DNA of 64,000 nucleotides from Aeromonas enteropelogenes (lineage in GTDB: Bacteria; Pseudomonadota; Gammaproteobacteria; Enterobacterales; Aeromonadaceae): assembly GCF_000819845.1 (NCBI RefSeq), contig NZ_CDCG01000046.1, positions 1-64,000 of the forward strand, given 5' to 3'. The notes beneath the pieces are model-generated. The model was not told where the DNA came from, did not search any database, and was given only the letters and a program-made list of their open reading frames with translations. The translations under genes and the position numbers were made by a program. Shown here piece by piece: positions 17,699-27,793 of the stretch (the stretch's first letter is position 1; each line of letters begins with the position of its first letter).

Positions 17699-18330
17699 AA
17701 CACCCCATCCCCAAAGCAACCCTGGTGATCAAACGCACCATGGATCTGGTCGGCGCCAGCCTCGGCCTGCTGCTGACCCTGCCCCTGTGGCCACTCATCA
17801 TGCTGGCCATACGGCTCGACAGTCCGGGCCCGGTGTTCTTTCGCCAGCTGCGCATTGGCCGCAGCCACGCCAGCCACACTGAGCTCTTCTTCATGATCAA
17901 GTTTCGCACCATGCGATCCGATGCCGAGGCGGGTACCGGGCCTGTCTGGTGCGGCAAGGCCGACAGCCGGATCACCCGCTGCGGCAACTTTTTGCGCAAG
18001 ACCCGGCTCGACGAGCTGCCCCAGTTCCTCAATGTACTGAAGGGGGAGATGTCGCTCATCGGGCCGCGGCCGGAGCGCCCCGGCATCGCCAACCGGCTGG
18101 AGGATGCGGTGCCCTTCTTTATCGAGCGCACCTATGAGATTGCCCCCGGCATCACAGGGCTGGCCCAGGTCAATCAGGGCTACGACGAGTCGCTTGACGA
18201 TGTACGCAGCAAGCTTGCCTTCGATCTGGCCTACTCGGTCGCCCTGCTCCACCCCTGGCGCTGGCTGCTGCAGGACGTGCACATCATCGGCAAGACGGTC
18301 GCCATCATGGTGGGCAAGAAGGGACGCTGA
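17695..18330 (+). CDS. Undecaprenyl-phosphate sugar-1-phosphate transferase (SypR-like)
   Basis: A 211-residue protein of the bacterial sugar transferase (PF02397, small monotopic PGT) family. It has one N-terminal hydrophobic segment after KRTMDLVGA, then KFRTMR, LRKTRLDELPQFLNVL and LIGPRPERPG, the hallmark catalytic and binding motifs. It starts EPS repeat-unit synthesis by moving a sugar phosphate to undecaprenyl phosphate. Length fits the catalytic core without the extra membrane domain of WcaJ/WbaP. ATG 17695 overlaps the GT2 stop. It is last in the operon, followed by a hairpin at 18352-18377. Confidence 0.9.
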   Translation: MKHPIPKATLVIKRTMDLVGASLGLLLTLPLWPLIMLAIRLDSPGPVFFRQLRIGRSHASHTELFFMIKFRTMRSDAEAGTGPVWCGKADSRITRCGNFLRKTRLDELPQFLNVLKGEMSLIGPRPERPGIANRLEDAVPFFIERTYEIAPGITGLAQVNQGYDESLDDVRSKLAFDLAYSVALLHPWRWLLQDVHIIGKTVAIMVGKKGR

Positions 18331-18351
18331 TCTTCCCCCTCCGCCTTCTCT

Positions 18352-18385
18352 CGGGCCACTGCCAGGGCAGTGGCCCGATGCTTTT
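18352..18385 (+). terminator. Terminator after sugar-transferase operon
   Basis: A GC-rich stem of about 11-12 bp (CGGGCCACTGCC / GGCAGTGGCCCG, 18352-18377) is followed by ATGCTTTTC. The U-tract is short, so strength is uncertain. Confidence 0.6.
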
Positions 18386-18780
18386 CACCCCTCATGCTGA
18401 TCCTGCCTGCAAAGCCGGCATCCCCTTGTGGCCATTGCCGCTTATGAGCCGCCGACAATGGCTGACCAGCAGGGGGCCTTGCTGACATGTCCACCTCACC
18501 AAGCCGCCGTCTATATCAGGGCACTGCTGATATCAGCAGATAGGCAAGCTCTGTTTGCCCCAGACCAAGCAGATAGCAACGCTTCGCAAACCCCTTCTTT
18601 TCCAAGACTCTCTTCTGTGATCCTTTCGCGGCTGCCCGATACGGCCACAAACCGTCAGGCCCATCACGGACAAGACGGAGCATATCCGGCAGCCTGACTG
18701 TTCAGACTATTGCCAAATACCGGGGACGAGGGTGAGCCGCAGCAGGGATTGCACTTGAATGACAACCCCAAGGCCATAAA
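18386..18780. other. Non-coding stretch between convergent EPS units
   Basis: I found no supported gene in these roughly 400 bases. An 89-codon open frame (18428-18697) has no ribosome site and no recognisable product. A perfect 16-base palindrome, CTGCTGATATCAGCAG, lies at 18524-18539 and has no assigned function. Confidence 0.45.
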
Positions 18781-18851
<71 letters not shown>

Positions 18852-18866
18852 GCGGAGGATAGAGAT

Positions 18867-19868
18867 TCAGGCGGTATAAACCGCCAGGATATCGCTCACC
18901 CTGTGGTTGACGCTGTAGCCCCGGGCGATGGTCTGGCGGGCCGCCCGGCTCATGGCCCCGCGCACCCGCTCGTCACTGCGCAGCCAGTAATTGACGATAT
19001 CCGCCATGTCGTGCACCTGGCCAGGTGCCACCAGCCAGCCGTTGGACTTGTTGTCGATAAGGGAGACCAGCCCCCCTACCGCGAAAGTGCAGACCGGGAT
19101 GCCGTGAGCCATGGCCTCAAGGGCCACCAGGGGCAAGCCTTCGAAGCGGGAGGTGATGCAGAGCAGATCGATCTGCTGCCACTCATCGGCCATCTTGCGA
19201 AAGCCGTGAAACGCCACCCTGTCCCCGTATTGCATGCTGAGATCCCCCATGAGTGGGCCTTCGCCATAGAGGTGAAAATCCCCCCCGGGGCAGAAGGCAG
19301 CAAGCTGACAGAACGCCTGCGGCCCCTTCTCGGGAGAGAGACGGCCGACGAAGGCGATGCGGTTGCCCGCCACCGCCGCGGGGGCGGCGGGCAGGGGCAC
19401 AAAGTTGCTGATGACGGTGCTCGGCACAGGCAATCTGCGAGCGATGGGCTCGCTCACTGCAATGCACTTCGCAAAGCGCGCCGTGATCCGGTCGAGCCAG
19501 CTGTAGAACTTCAGCCACCCCTCCCCCTCGTCACCGCTATGAAAGGTCGAGACCACCGGCTTGCCGCTGCACCAGGCGGTGAGGCGCCCCAGGATCCCGG
19601 CCTTGTAGCCGTGGGTGTGCAGCAGCACGAAGCCGGGCTGGCGGGCCAGCACTTGCACAAAGTCCCGGCTGTTGCGACAGACCCGGTATGGCAATCCTTG
19701 TTGCCTTAGCAGGGCGACAAAGGGAGTCATGCCGTGATCGGCCACCAGCACTATGGTGACCTCCAGCCCCCTTGCCAGCAGATCGCTGGCGAGGTGGGTG
19801 ATGTGAACCTCGATCCCGCCGACCTGGCGGGCATCGATGGCGAGCCAGACCTGATGTGTGGGCAACAT
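18867..19868 (-). CDS. Glycosyltransferase, GT4-type (SypH-like position)
   Basis: A 333-residue GT-B transferase. FVGRLSPEKGPQAF and the C-terminal SRFEGLPLVALEAMAHGIPV (E-x7-E) are visible and typical of GT4 donor binding. ATG 19868 is favoured because GGAGG lies six bases upstream; a TTG two codons earlier would sit right against it. It lies 82 bases after the kinase-phosphatase gene and is last of the leftward STAS operon. This is the position that the first glycosyltransferase follows in syp-type loci, but one-to-one orthology with SypH is not established. Confidence 0.84.
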   Translation of the reverse strand: MLPTHQVWLAIDARQVGGIEVHITHLASDLLARGLEVTIVLVADHGMTPFVALLRQQGLPYRVCRNSRDFVQVLARQPGFVLLHTHGYKAGILGRLTAWCSGKPVVSTFHSGDEGEGWLKFYSWLDRITARFAKCIAVSEPIARRLPVPSTVISNFVPLPAAPAAVAGNRIAFVGRLSPEKGPQAFCQLAAFCPGGDFHLYGEGPLMGDLSMQYGDRVAFHGFRKMADEWQQIDLLCITSRFEGLPLVALEAMAHGIPVCTFAVGGLVSLIDNKSNGWLVAPGQVHDMADIVNYWLRSDERVRGAMSRAARQTIARGYSVNHRVSDILAVYTA

Positions 19869-19950
19869 GGGCAACCTCCTCTCGTGGCACCAGACCAGGT
19901 GCAGCGGGATGTTGCATAGAGCGGGCCAGACAGGCCGTGGTGACGAGCTT

Positions 19951-21438
19951 TCAGTCGGCGGGAAAGGCCACCAGCAACAGGGTCATGTCGTCCGGAGCGC
20001 TGTCGGCCCTGTCATCAAACCAGTTGGCGATGCGCTGGGCCAGCCGGGCAAGGTCGGGCTCGGGGGCAAGACAGATCTGCTGCAATTGCGCCTCCCACAA
20101 CTGGCGCTCGGCACTATCCCGGCTCTCCAGCAGGCCATCGGTCCAGAACAGCAGGCGCTCACCCGGTTGGAGCAGATGCTCGCAGGTTTCGAATTGGGGA
20201 TCCGGTCGCAGGCCGGGCAAGGGCCCGGTGACGCCGAGCTGGCGCATACCGTCCGCCCCGATCAGCCAGGGCGCCGGATGCCCCGCGCTGGCCCAGCGGA
20301 TCCATCCGCCCTCCCCCAGCTCGATGCAGAGGGTGGTGAGCAGGGTCGCCCCCAGCAGAGGGTCGCTGTGGACGGCGGTGGAGAGGGTGGTCAGCAGGCT
20401 GGCAGGCGATCGCTGCTCGCTCTGGGCGGTCAGCAGGCCGCGCAGATACCCCGCGTAGGCATGGGCGAAGAACTTGGCCTCGGCGTCGTGCCCCATCACA
20501 TCCCCCAGCCAGAGCACCCGATCCCTGGCCAGCAGAAAATCCCCCCCGCCCACGGCGGCGGCACGGGTCTGCAACGCCAGCTGATAGCCGTGCAACTGGT
20601 CGGCCGGCAGCAGGGGGCGCAGGGCCGAGGTCATCCGCTGATCCAGCTGATCCCCCCACTGGGCCTTGAGCTGGGCCGAGCGTTGCAGCACCCGGGAGAC
20701 CGCCAGCTGCAGCGCCTGCTTGGTGATGGGCTTGACCAGAAAATCATCGATGCCGAGGGCGCCGGCCCGGCTCTGGGTCCATTGATCCTGATGGCCGGTC
20801 AGGAAGATAAAGGGCACGCCGCGCATTTTGGGATCCTTCATCAGCTGCTGGCGCAGGGCGAAGCCGTCGATCCCCTCCATCTCGATATCGGAAAGCACCA
20901 GGGCCGGCGGCTGGCGGCCGAGCGCCTGCAGGGCGGCGCAGGGGTCGGCATAGCTCTCGACCCGATAGTTGTCGTGCAGATAGCCGGTGAGCAGGGTACG
21001 CATCACCTTGTCATCGTCGATCACCGCCACCACGGGCGCCTGCCTGACACAGCCGCGGGCCCGCAGCATCACCCGGTTGCGATCCCCCTCCCGGCTGAAG
21101 TTCACCTCATCAAACAGCTGGTGCACCAGCGCCAGACCATAGCCCCCCTCCTGCGGCTCGTCCGGCAGGGGGGTCGCCGCCAGTGCAGGCTGGGGCCCGC
21201 CATCGTCATCAAGCAGCAGGCTCAGACCGGACTCGTCCTGCTGCAGGGTGAGCCAGAGGTGGCTCGCCGGCGGCGAGCCATGGCGCACAATATTGGTGGC
21301 CAGCTCGCTGAAACAGAGCAGCCAGTTGGCCTGCTCACGGGAAGGCACCTGAAACAGCGCCAACCCCTGGGCCAGGCGGGCGCGCAGGTCGCGCACCGAC
21401 TGCAGGGTGGCGGGGGCAGATCGCAGCCACTCTTCCAT
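19951..21438 (-). CDS. Kinase-receiver-PP2C partner-switch regulator (SypE-like)
   Basis: A 495-residue cytosolic protein with three domains. Residues 1-130 are an RsbW-like HATPase (N-box SELATNIVRH with Glu45/Asn49, glycine boxes near 77 and 98). Residues 135-250 are a response-regulator receiver (acidic cluster at 141-143, phospho-acceptor Asp184, Lys236). Residues 275-495 are a PP2C/SpoIIE phosphatase (GGGD at 297-300, GDVMGHD at 312-318, PDDMT near 482). This is the unusual architecture of Vibrio fischeri SypE, which phosphorylates or dephosphorylates the STAS protein SypA according to receiver state. Key residues of both catalytic domains appear intact. ATG 21438 has GAAGGAG. It lies three genes downstream of the STAS gene. 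Confidence 0.88.
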   Translation of the reverse strand: MEEWLRSAPATLQSVRDLRARLAQGLALFQVPSREQANWLLCFSELATNIVRHGSPPASHLWLTLQQDESGLSLLLDDDGGPQPALAATPLPDEPQEGGYGLALVHQLFDEVNFSREGDRNRVMLRARGCVRQAPVVAVIDDDKVMRTLLTGYLHDNYRVESYADPCAALQALGRQPPALVLSDIEMEGIDGFALRQQLMKDPKMRGVPFIFLTGHQDQWTQSRAGALGIDDFLVKPITKQALQLAVSRVLQRSAQLKAQWGDQLDQRMTSALRPLLPADQLHGYQLALQTRAAAVGGGDFLLARDRVLWLGDVMGHDAEAKFFAHAYAGYLRGLLTAQSEQRSPASLLTTLSTAVHSDPLLGATLLTTLCIELGEGGWIRWASAGHPAPWLIGADGMRQLGVTGPLPGLRPDPQFETCEHLLQPGERLLFWTDGLLESRDSAERQLWEAQLQQICLAPEPDLARLAQRIANWFDDRADSAPDDMTLLLVAFPAD

Positions 21439-21448
21439 CGCGTCTCCT

Positions 21449-22117
21449 TCAGATCCGGAAATTGAGCAGGGCGCTGCGCCGGCACCAGCGCTTGAGCCAC
21501 TCGGTCAACCGGTTGCTCGGCAGCCGGTTGAGTTCGCGCAGGATCTCGCTGGCCAGCCCCGGATTGACTCTGTCGTTGAACACGGCTCCCAGCAGGTTGG
21601 CCTCGGCCCGGGTCAGCTTCTCCACCGCGCTTTGCACCATGGTGGTCGGCGTCACCCCGGCCAGCACCACCAGCAGAGCGCCCTCACAGGCGGCGCACAC
21701 CAGATCCGCCGGGATATTGCCCCGGTTGAGGGCATTGAGGGGGGAGGTATCGAACAGCACCACATCATAGTGTTCGAGCCAGCGCACCAGTAGCTGGCGC
21801 AGGGTCTCCTTGTTGCGAAAGGCCATCAGATCCTTGCCCGGTGCCGGCAGCACCGCCAGGGCCTGACCCTGGCTCAGGGGTTCGGGCACATCGTTCGGGC
21901 CCCAGGCCTGCGCGGCGGGCCGGCCCGGGTGGTAGAGATTGAGATCCACCAGCAGGGTCTTGAGGCCGTCCGCCTCGGCGCGCCTGGCCAGCGCCTCGCA
22001 GATGGTGCTGACCCCCTCGCCCCCCTCGGCCGAGGTCACCGCCAGGGAGCGGATCCCCCGCGCCAGGGTCGAGGCGTAGAGCGACTCCAGTTCCAGGTAC
22101 TGGATTGGGATGCTCAT
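21449..22117 (-). CDS. CpsD/BY-kinase-like ATPase with altered Walker A (SypD-like)
   Basis: A 222-residue ParA/BY-kinase-fold protein. The Walker A region reads SAEGGEGVSTI (29-39): the usual GEGKST lysine is valine (Val36). A Walker A'-like LLVDLN (Asp58) and a Walker B LFDTSP (Asp123) are present. The C-terminus has no tyrosine cluster for autophosphorylation. In EPS loci such ATPases work with the chain-length protein to control polymerisation and export. The altered P-loop and missing tyrosines suggest a degenerate or regulatory version rather than an active tyrosine kinase. It begins one base after the exporter gene stop. It corresponds to SypD by context. Confidence 0.78.
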   Translation of the reverse strand: MSIPIQYLELESLYASTLARGIRSLAVTSAEGGEGVSTICEALARRAEADGLKTLLVDLNLYHPGRPAAQAWGPNDVPEPLSQGQALAVLPAPGKDLMAFRNKETLRQLLVRWLEHYDVVLFDTSPLNALNRGNIPADLVCAACEGALLVVLAGVTPTTMVQSAVEKLTRAEANLLGAVFNDRVNPGLASEILRELNRLPSNRLTEWLKRWCRRSALLNFRI

Positions 22118-22118
22118 C

Positions 22119-24224
22119 TCACAGGGTTCCTATCAGGGCGACGACCGAGATGGTGGTGAGAATGTCCCGCATCCCGTCCATGAAGATGGCCCAGTTGCTG
22201 CTCTTGCTGTCGGGGATAAAGACGGTGTCCCCTGCCCTGAGCACCGGCAACTGGCTGAAATCGGGCTCCTTGGCAAAGCCGTCGAGATCGAAGGTGCGCG
22301 CCTGATCCCCCTGCCCGCTGGCCGCCATGTTAATCACCACGATTTTCTTGATGTAGGCCGAACTGGTCGGCCCGCCGGCTTCTGCCAGCAGATCCAGCAA
22401 CGTCATGGAGGAGTTGAAGCGATAGCGCCCCGGCCGGGCGATGGCGCCCAGCACCCGTATGGTGTTCTCCTTGGGCTCGTCGAGCCAGGGGCGGTTCTTC
22501 TCCGGCAGGTAGATGGAGTCCCCCGGCAACACTTTTGGCAAGAGTGTCTCGTCGCCGGTCTCGAAGTAGAGGGCCAGATCCAGCTTGCTCACCCGCGCCG
22601 TGCTGCCGTTGCGATGGGCGATGCGCACGTTGCGCAAATCCGCCGCGGCGGTGGGGCCATCGGCGGCGGAGAGGATGTCGATAAAACCCATCTGATCGTT
22701 GAAGGCGTAGCGGCCGGGGGCACCGACCTGGCCGAAGATGTAGATGGAGCTCTCCGGCGACTGGCGTACCCACTGGGATTTGTTGTCGCTGGGATCGGTA
22801 GGCAGCTCGGGGATCATGATGGTGAAACCGGCGTGAATCTTCGGCAGGCTGCCAAGCGCCCCCCCCTGATGGAGGAACTTGTCGAGATCGAAGAGTGTGG
22901 GCGTCGCCATTCCCCCGTCCGAGGTCAGGATCTGCACCTTAGCGATATCGGCCCGTTCGCTCGGGCCGCCGGCGTGGGCGATGAGATCGAGCAGGGACAT
23001 CTCGTCAGACCATTCATAGCGCCCGGGAATGCGCACCGCCCCCATCACCATCACCGCCCGCCCCGGGGCGACCTTCAGCCAGGACTTTTCGTTGATGTCG
23101 GTCTTCTCGGGGATAAAGATGGCATCCCCCGGCCTTATCTGGGGCAGCGCTTTGTGCATCCCCTCGGTGTAGGCCTGTAGATCGATGGGTTCGACGGTGC
23201 CATCGGTGCGCAGCAAGCGGATCTGGCGGCTCTCGGCATAACGGGTCGGACCGCCGGCGTTGGCCAGGATGTCGAGGAAGGAGTCCCCCTCCCGCCCCTC
23301 ATAGGCGCCGGGTTTGAACACTTCCCCCATGATGTAGATGGTGCGCGCCCCCCGCTTGATCTGCTCCTCATCCTTGGGCACGAAGATGGTGGCGCCGGGA
23401 GCCAGGGTGGGCAGCAGCTTGTTGTTGCCCGAATCCAGATAGGCCTTGAGATCGAACAGCTCGGGGGCATCCCCGTTGATCACCCGGATCCGCTCCACCC
23501 CGGCAAAGCGGGTCACGCCACCGGCCCGCATCAGCAGATCCACGATGGAGTTGCCACTCTTGAAGCTGAAGGCGCCCGGGCTGTTCACCTCGCCAAACAC
23601 CTTGATCGCCTTGCCGGTGTCGCCATCGCCCCCGGCCGCCAAAGTGGCCGCATCGAAATCAATCTGGACGTTGCCGATGAGGGGGGATGCGGGCACGAAC
23701 ACCACATCAAGGGATTGCAGCGGGGGCAGCAGGCTGGCGTCGCCGGTATCGAGATAGCGCTTGTAGTCGAAGCTGGAAACGCGGTCGCCACGGCGCACCT
23801 GCATGTTGTTGAGCTGGGCCCCCGGCACCAGGCCGCCGGCGGCATCGAGCGCCATCTGGATGTTGCCGTCGGGCGCCAGATCATAGCTGCCGGGCTTTTT
23901 CACATACCCCATGACGCTGATGAGCAGGCGTTTTTCCAGGAGCGTGACAGTCAGTTGGGAGAGGTTGTTGTAGACGGGTTTGAGGGCGGTACGGATGATG
24001 GCGTCAGCCTGTGGGAGCGTCTTGCCCCCGACCACCACGTCCCCCACCTCGGGCAGTTTGATCTCCCCCTGCTTGTTGATCTGGAAGGGCTGATCGAACG
24101 CCGCCTCCCCCGGTTGCACTATCGCCAGTCGATCCCCGGGCGCCAGCAGGGTACTGGCCAGCAGAGGGCAGGTAAACAGCAAGAAAACAAGACCAATCAA
24201 TCCTTTGATAGCGCCCCGATTCAT
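22119..24224 (-). CDS. Polysaccharide export protein with six SLBB repeats (SypC/Wza-like)
   Basis: A 701-residue exported protein. It has a signal peptide (about residues 1-23), a Poly_export domain (about 27-105, APGDRLAIVQPGE), then six SLBB-type repeats. Each repeat has a G-x-V/A-xx-PG core, for example VMGYVKKPGSY, VFGEVNSPGAF, IMGEVFKPGAY, VMGAVRIPGRY, IFGQVGAPGRY and VLGAIARPGRY. A hydrophobic tail (DILTTISVVALIGTL) ends the protein. It likely forms the periplasmic and outer-membrane conduit for EPS. Six SLBB domains make it much longer than Wza (about 380 residues). There is no lipobox cysteine at the signal cleavage site. ATG 24224 has AAGGAT upstream. Confidence 0.88.
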   Translation of the reverse strand: MNRGAIKGLIGLVFLLFTCPLLASTLLAPGDRLAIVQPGEAAFDQPFQINKQGEIKLPEVGDVVVGGKTLPQADAIIRTALKPVYNNLSQLTVTLLEKRLLISVMGYVKKPGSYDLAPDGNIQMALDAAGGLVPGAQLNNMQVRRGDRVSSFDYKRYLDTGDASLLPPLQSLDVVFVPASPLIGNVQIDFDAATLAAGGDGDTGKAIKVFGEVNSPGAFSFKSGNSIVDLLMRAGGVTRFAGVERIRVINGDAPELFDLKAYLDSGNNKLLPTLAPGATIFVPKDEEQIKRGARTIYIMGEVFKPGAYEGREGDSFLDILANAGGPTRYAESRQIRLLRTDGTVEPIDLQAYTEGMHKALPQIRPGDAIFIPEKTDINEKSWLKVAPGRAVMVMGAVRIPGRYEWSDEMSLLDLIAHAGGPSERADIAKVQILTSDGGMATPTLFDLDKFLHQGGALGSLPKIHAGFTIMIPELPTDPSDNKSQWVRQSPESSIYIFGQVGAPGRYAFNDQMGFIDILSAADGPTAAADLRNVRIAHRNGSTARVSKLDLALYFETGDETLLPKVLPGDSIYLPEKNRPWLDEPKENTIRVLGAIARPGRYRFNSSMTLLDLLAEAGGPTSSAYIKKIVVINMAASGQGDQARTFDLDGFAKEPDFSQLPVLRAGDTVFIPDSKSSNWAIFMDGMRDILTTISVVALIGTL

Positions 24225-24242
24225 AGAGATCCTTTTTGTTCG

Positions 24243-24659
24243 CTACGTTTGCCCCCACTGGCGCAAGGGGAGTCCCGACCAGTCGGCGCGACAGCCCTCA
24301 CGGCTTGTCTGCTCCAGCTGCAAACGTACCTGTTGTAATGATTGTGCCAGCATGGCCTGACGCCAGGCGACCTCTGACCAGAGCCGGCCATGCATATCCC
24401 GTACGATGTCAACTCGTTGAGATTGTAGTAGTTTCAGCCCGGCAGGCATACAGTCGCGCAAATGGGCTTGCTGCAGGGTGGCCAGTTGCTGATCGAGCTC
24501 CTGTTGACGCTCATCATACCCTGACCAGAGGCGACGTTCATCCTCGTTCACCGGCAAACGGGTCGGCCTGACCTCGGCCAGCCCGCCATACCCTTGTGGC
24601 GGCCACTGGGTACAACCGGCGAGCAGCAGGCAGGTCAACAACAGGCCCCACCCTTTCAT
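24243..24659 (-). CDS. Small lipoprotein in STAS-exporter operon
   Basis: A 138-residue predicted lipoprotein: MKGWGLLLTCLLLAGC has a clear lipobox (LAGC, Cys16). The mature part is helical, Gln/Arg-rich and carries two more cysteines, in RDCMPAG and REGCRAD. Its start overlaps the STAS gene stop by ATGA, and it sits where sypB lies in Vibrio fischeri, but I see no OmpA-type peptidoglycan-binding domain. It may help assemble or stabilise the export pore. The function is unknown. Confidence 0.7.
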   Translation of the reverse strand: MKGWGLLLTCLLLAGCTQWPPQGYGGLAEVRPTRLPVNEDERRLWSGYDERQQELDQQLATLQQAHLRDCMPAGLKLLQSQRVDIVRDMHGRLWSEVAWRQAMLAQSLQQVRLQLEQTSREGCRADWSGLPLRQWGQT

Positions 24660-25006
24660 GATGCGGCCGCCATCATGCCGCGGGTGCGCATATAGGCTTT
24701 CACGCTATCATGGCAGGGGATCACCTTGTCTATATGTAACATTTCCAGCAGATCATGGGGTTGACCCGGCCCACAAATCAGCGCCAGCTGATGCCCATTC
24801 ATGATCAGTCGCTTGTAGAGAAAGACCAGCGCCCCGATCCCGGACGAATCGATGAAGTGGACATCGCTGATGTCGGCGAGCACATTGCCCCCGTGCAGCG
24901 ACAGTTTCTCGAACAGGGGACGCAGTTCGGTGACGGCCATCGCATCGAGTTCACTCTCCAGAACGACGACCTGGGTATCGTTGATGGTGTAGGTCATGCT
25001 TTCCAT
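24656..25006 (-). CDS. STAS-domain anti-sigma-factor-antagonist-like protein (SypA-like)
   Basis: A 116-residue single STAS domain. The conserved phosphorylation loop reads FIDSSGIGALVFL; by analogy with SpoIIAA Ser58, Ser55 is the likely phospho-site. Such proteins are switched by RsbW-type kinases and PP2C phosphatases, and a fused kinase-phosphatase is encoded three genes downstream. In Vibrio fischeri, unphosphorylated SypA promotes syp-dependent biofilm formation. ATG 25006 has AAGGAG seven bases upstream. It is the first gene of the leftward operon and lies behind a strong sigma-54-like promoter. Its target in this organism cannot be read from sequence. Confidence 0.88.
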   Translation of the reverse strand: MESMTYTINDTQVVVLESELDAMAVTELRPLFEKLSLHGGNVLADISDVHFIDSSGIGALVFLYKRLIMNGHQLALICGPGQPHDLLEMLHIDKVIPCHDSVKAYMRTRGMMAAAS

Positions 25007-25070
25007 GGTTACGCTCCTTGTCTCTGCCAGATATGCCGGGACGGCTCACTTTTCACGACAGTGGGGACAA

Positions 25071-25086
25071 TGCAAGGGCCATGCCT
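25071..25086 (-). promoter_or_regulatory. Sigma-54 (-24/-12) promoter for STAS (SypA-like) operon
   Basis: The minus strand reads AGGCATGGCCCTTGCA, matching 10 of 12 defined positions with GG-N10-GC spacing. The predicted start is near 25060, about 55 bases before ATG 25006. Upstream, between 25147 and 25208, TTGCA-type half sites recur, including the inverted repeat ATTGCA-AAG-TGCAAT (25194-25208). These are candidate activator sites at a typical enhancer distance. Confidence 0.65.
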
Positions 25087-25271
25087 GGACAAATCGGCCC
25101 CATAAGATTCCCTGTTATCCCTCGTTAGCCTCTCCATTTGAAGCACCTTGCACCCGATTTCGTTGCCAATTTGCAACTTGACCCGACCGGCCCATTGCAA
25201 AGTGCAATGAAAATGGGTTTGATGAGCGCCCTTTTCGCTCGCAAGGCCCGCCAATAGGGGATCTGACCGTT

Positions 25272-25287
25272 CGGCCCGCTTCTTGCT
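25272..25287 (+). promoter_or_regulatory. Sigma-54-like promoter for pterin-protein/hybrid-kinase operon
   Basis: The site reads CGGCCCGCTTCTTGCT, matching 10 of 12 defined positions with GG-N10-GC spacing. The predicted start near 25298 leaves about 56 bases before ATG 25354. It is divergent from the STAS operon promoter. Confidence 0.5.
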
Positions 25288-25353
25288 TTACCCTCTCTGC
25301 CGGTGCTTGCCGTTGCCCTGGTGTCAGCTTCGAACGGATTCATGGAGGAAGGT

Positions 25354-25845
25354 ATGAGATTCACTTTGTATGTGGCACCACTTCTGGTCGCCCTTTGCGG
25401 GGCCGCGCAGGCCACCCCGACTCCCGACAGCGCCCTGCTCAAGGTGGAAGGCGCCATCACCCAACCCAACTACCAGCAGCTGGCCCTGTGGGACAGCGCC
25501 ATGCTGGATCAACTGCCCGAATACGAGATCAAGACCCACACCCCCTGGTATGACGAAGAGAAGACCTTCCGCGGCCCGCGCCTGAGCGATCTGCTGGCCA
25601 AAGTCGGCGCCAGCGGCAAGCAGCTGACCATCACCGCCCTCAATGACTATTCGGTCCAGGTCCCCACCAGCGATGCCAGGCAATACGAGGTGATCCTGGC
25701 CCGCAGCATAGATGGCAAACCGCTCTCGGTGCGTGACAAGGGGCCGCTGTTTCTGATCTATCCGTTCGATCAGTACCCGGAGCTTCGCAACAAGCTCTAT
25801 TACGGCCGGGCCATCTGGCAGATCAGCCAGATCAAGGTGGAGTAA
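25354..25845 (+). CDS. Exported molybdopterin/pterin-binding-like (SUOX-fold) protein
   Basis: A 163-residue periplasmic protein with a signal peptide (MRFTLYVAPLLVALCGAAQA). The mature sequence resembles the small sulfite-oxidase-fold proteins often annotated as putative pterin-binding. Examples are FRGPRLSDLLAKVGA, ITALNDYSVQVP and DKGPLFLIYPFD. No obvious molybdenum-ligating cysteine is visible, so it is more likely a ligand-binding sensor than an enzyme. ATG 25354 has GGAGG upstream. It lies five bases before the hybrid kinase gene, suggesting that it supplies the periplasmic signal to that kinase. This pairing is inferred from context. Confidence 0.72.
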   Translation: MRFTLYVAPLLVALCGAAQATPTPDSALLKVEGAITQPNYQQLALWDSAMLDQLPEYEIKTHTPWYDEEKTFRGPRLSDLLAKVGASGKQLTITALNDYSVQVPTSDARQYEVILARSIDGKPLSVRDKGPLFLIYPFDQYPELRNKLYYGRAIWQISQIKVE

Positions 25846-25849
25846 CCCC

Positions 25850-27673
<1,824 letters not shown>

Positions 27674-27743
27674 GGAAGCGCCACTGCGCCAGGTTCAGCG
27701 CCTGAATGCAGCGGCTCGATGGTTCAGTATTTGGTTCGACAAT

Positions 27744-27772
27744 ACGGGCGCCTTGCTGGGGCGCCCGTTTTC
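27744..27772 (+). terminator. Terminator after hybrid kinase gene
   Basis: A stem of nine base pairs (ACGGGCGCC / GGCGCCCGT, 27744-27768) is followed by TTTTC. It lies about 70 bases after the kinase stop. Confidence 0.82.
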
Positions 27773-27793
27773 ATCCTTGAGCCAGACCATGGC

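Noticed and set aside
18428-18697. 89-codon frame after the sugar-transferase operon
   Set aside because: No ribosome site, no recognisable product, lies past a terminator.
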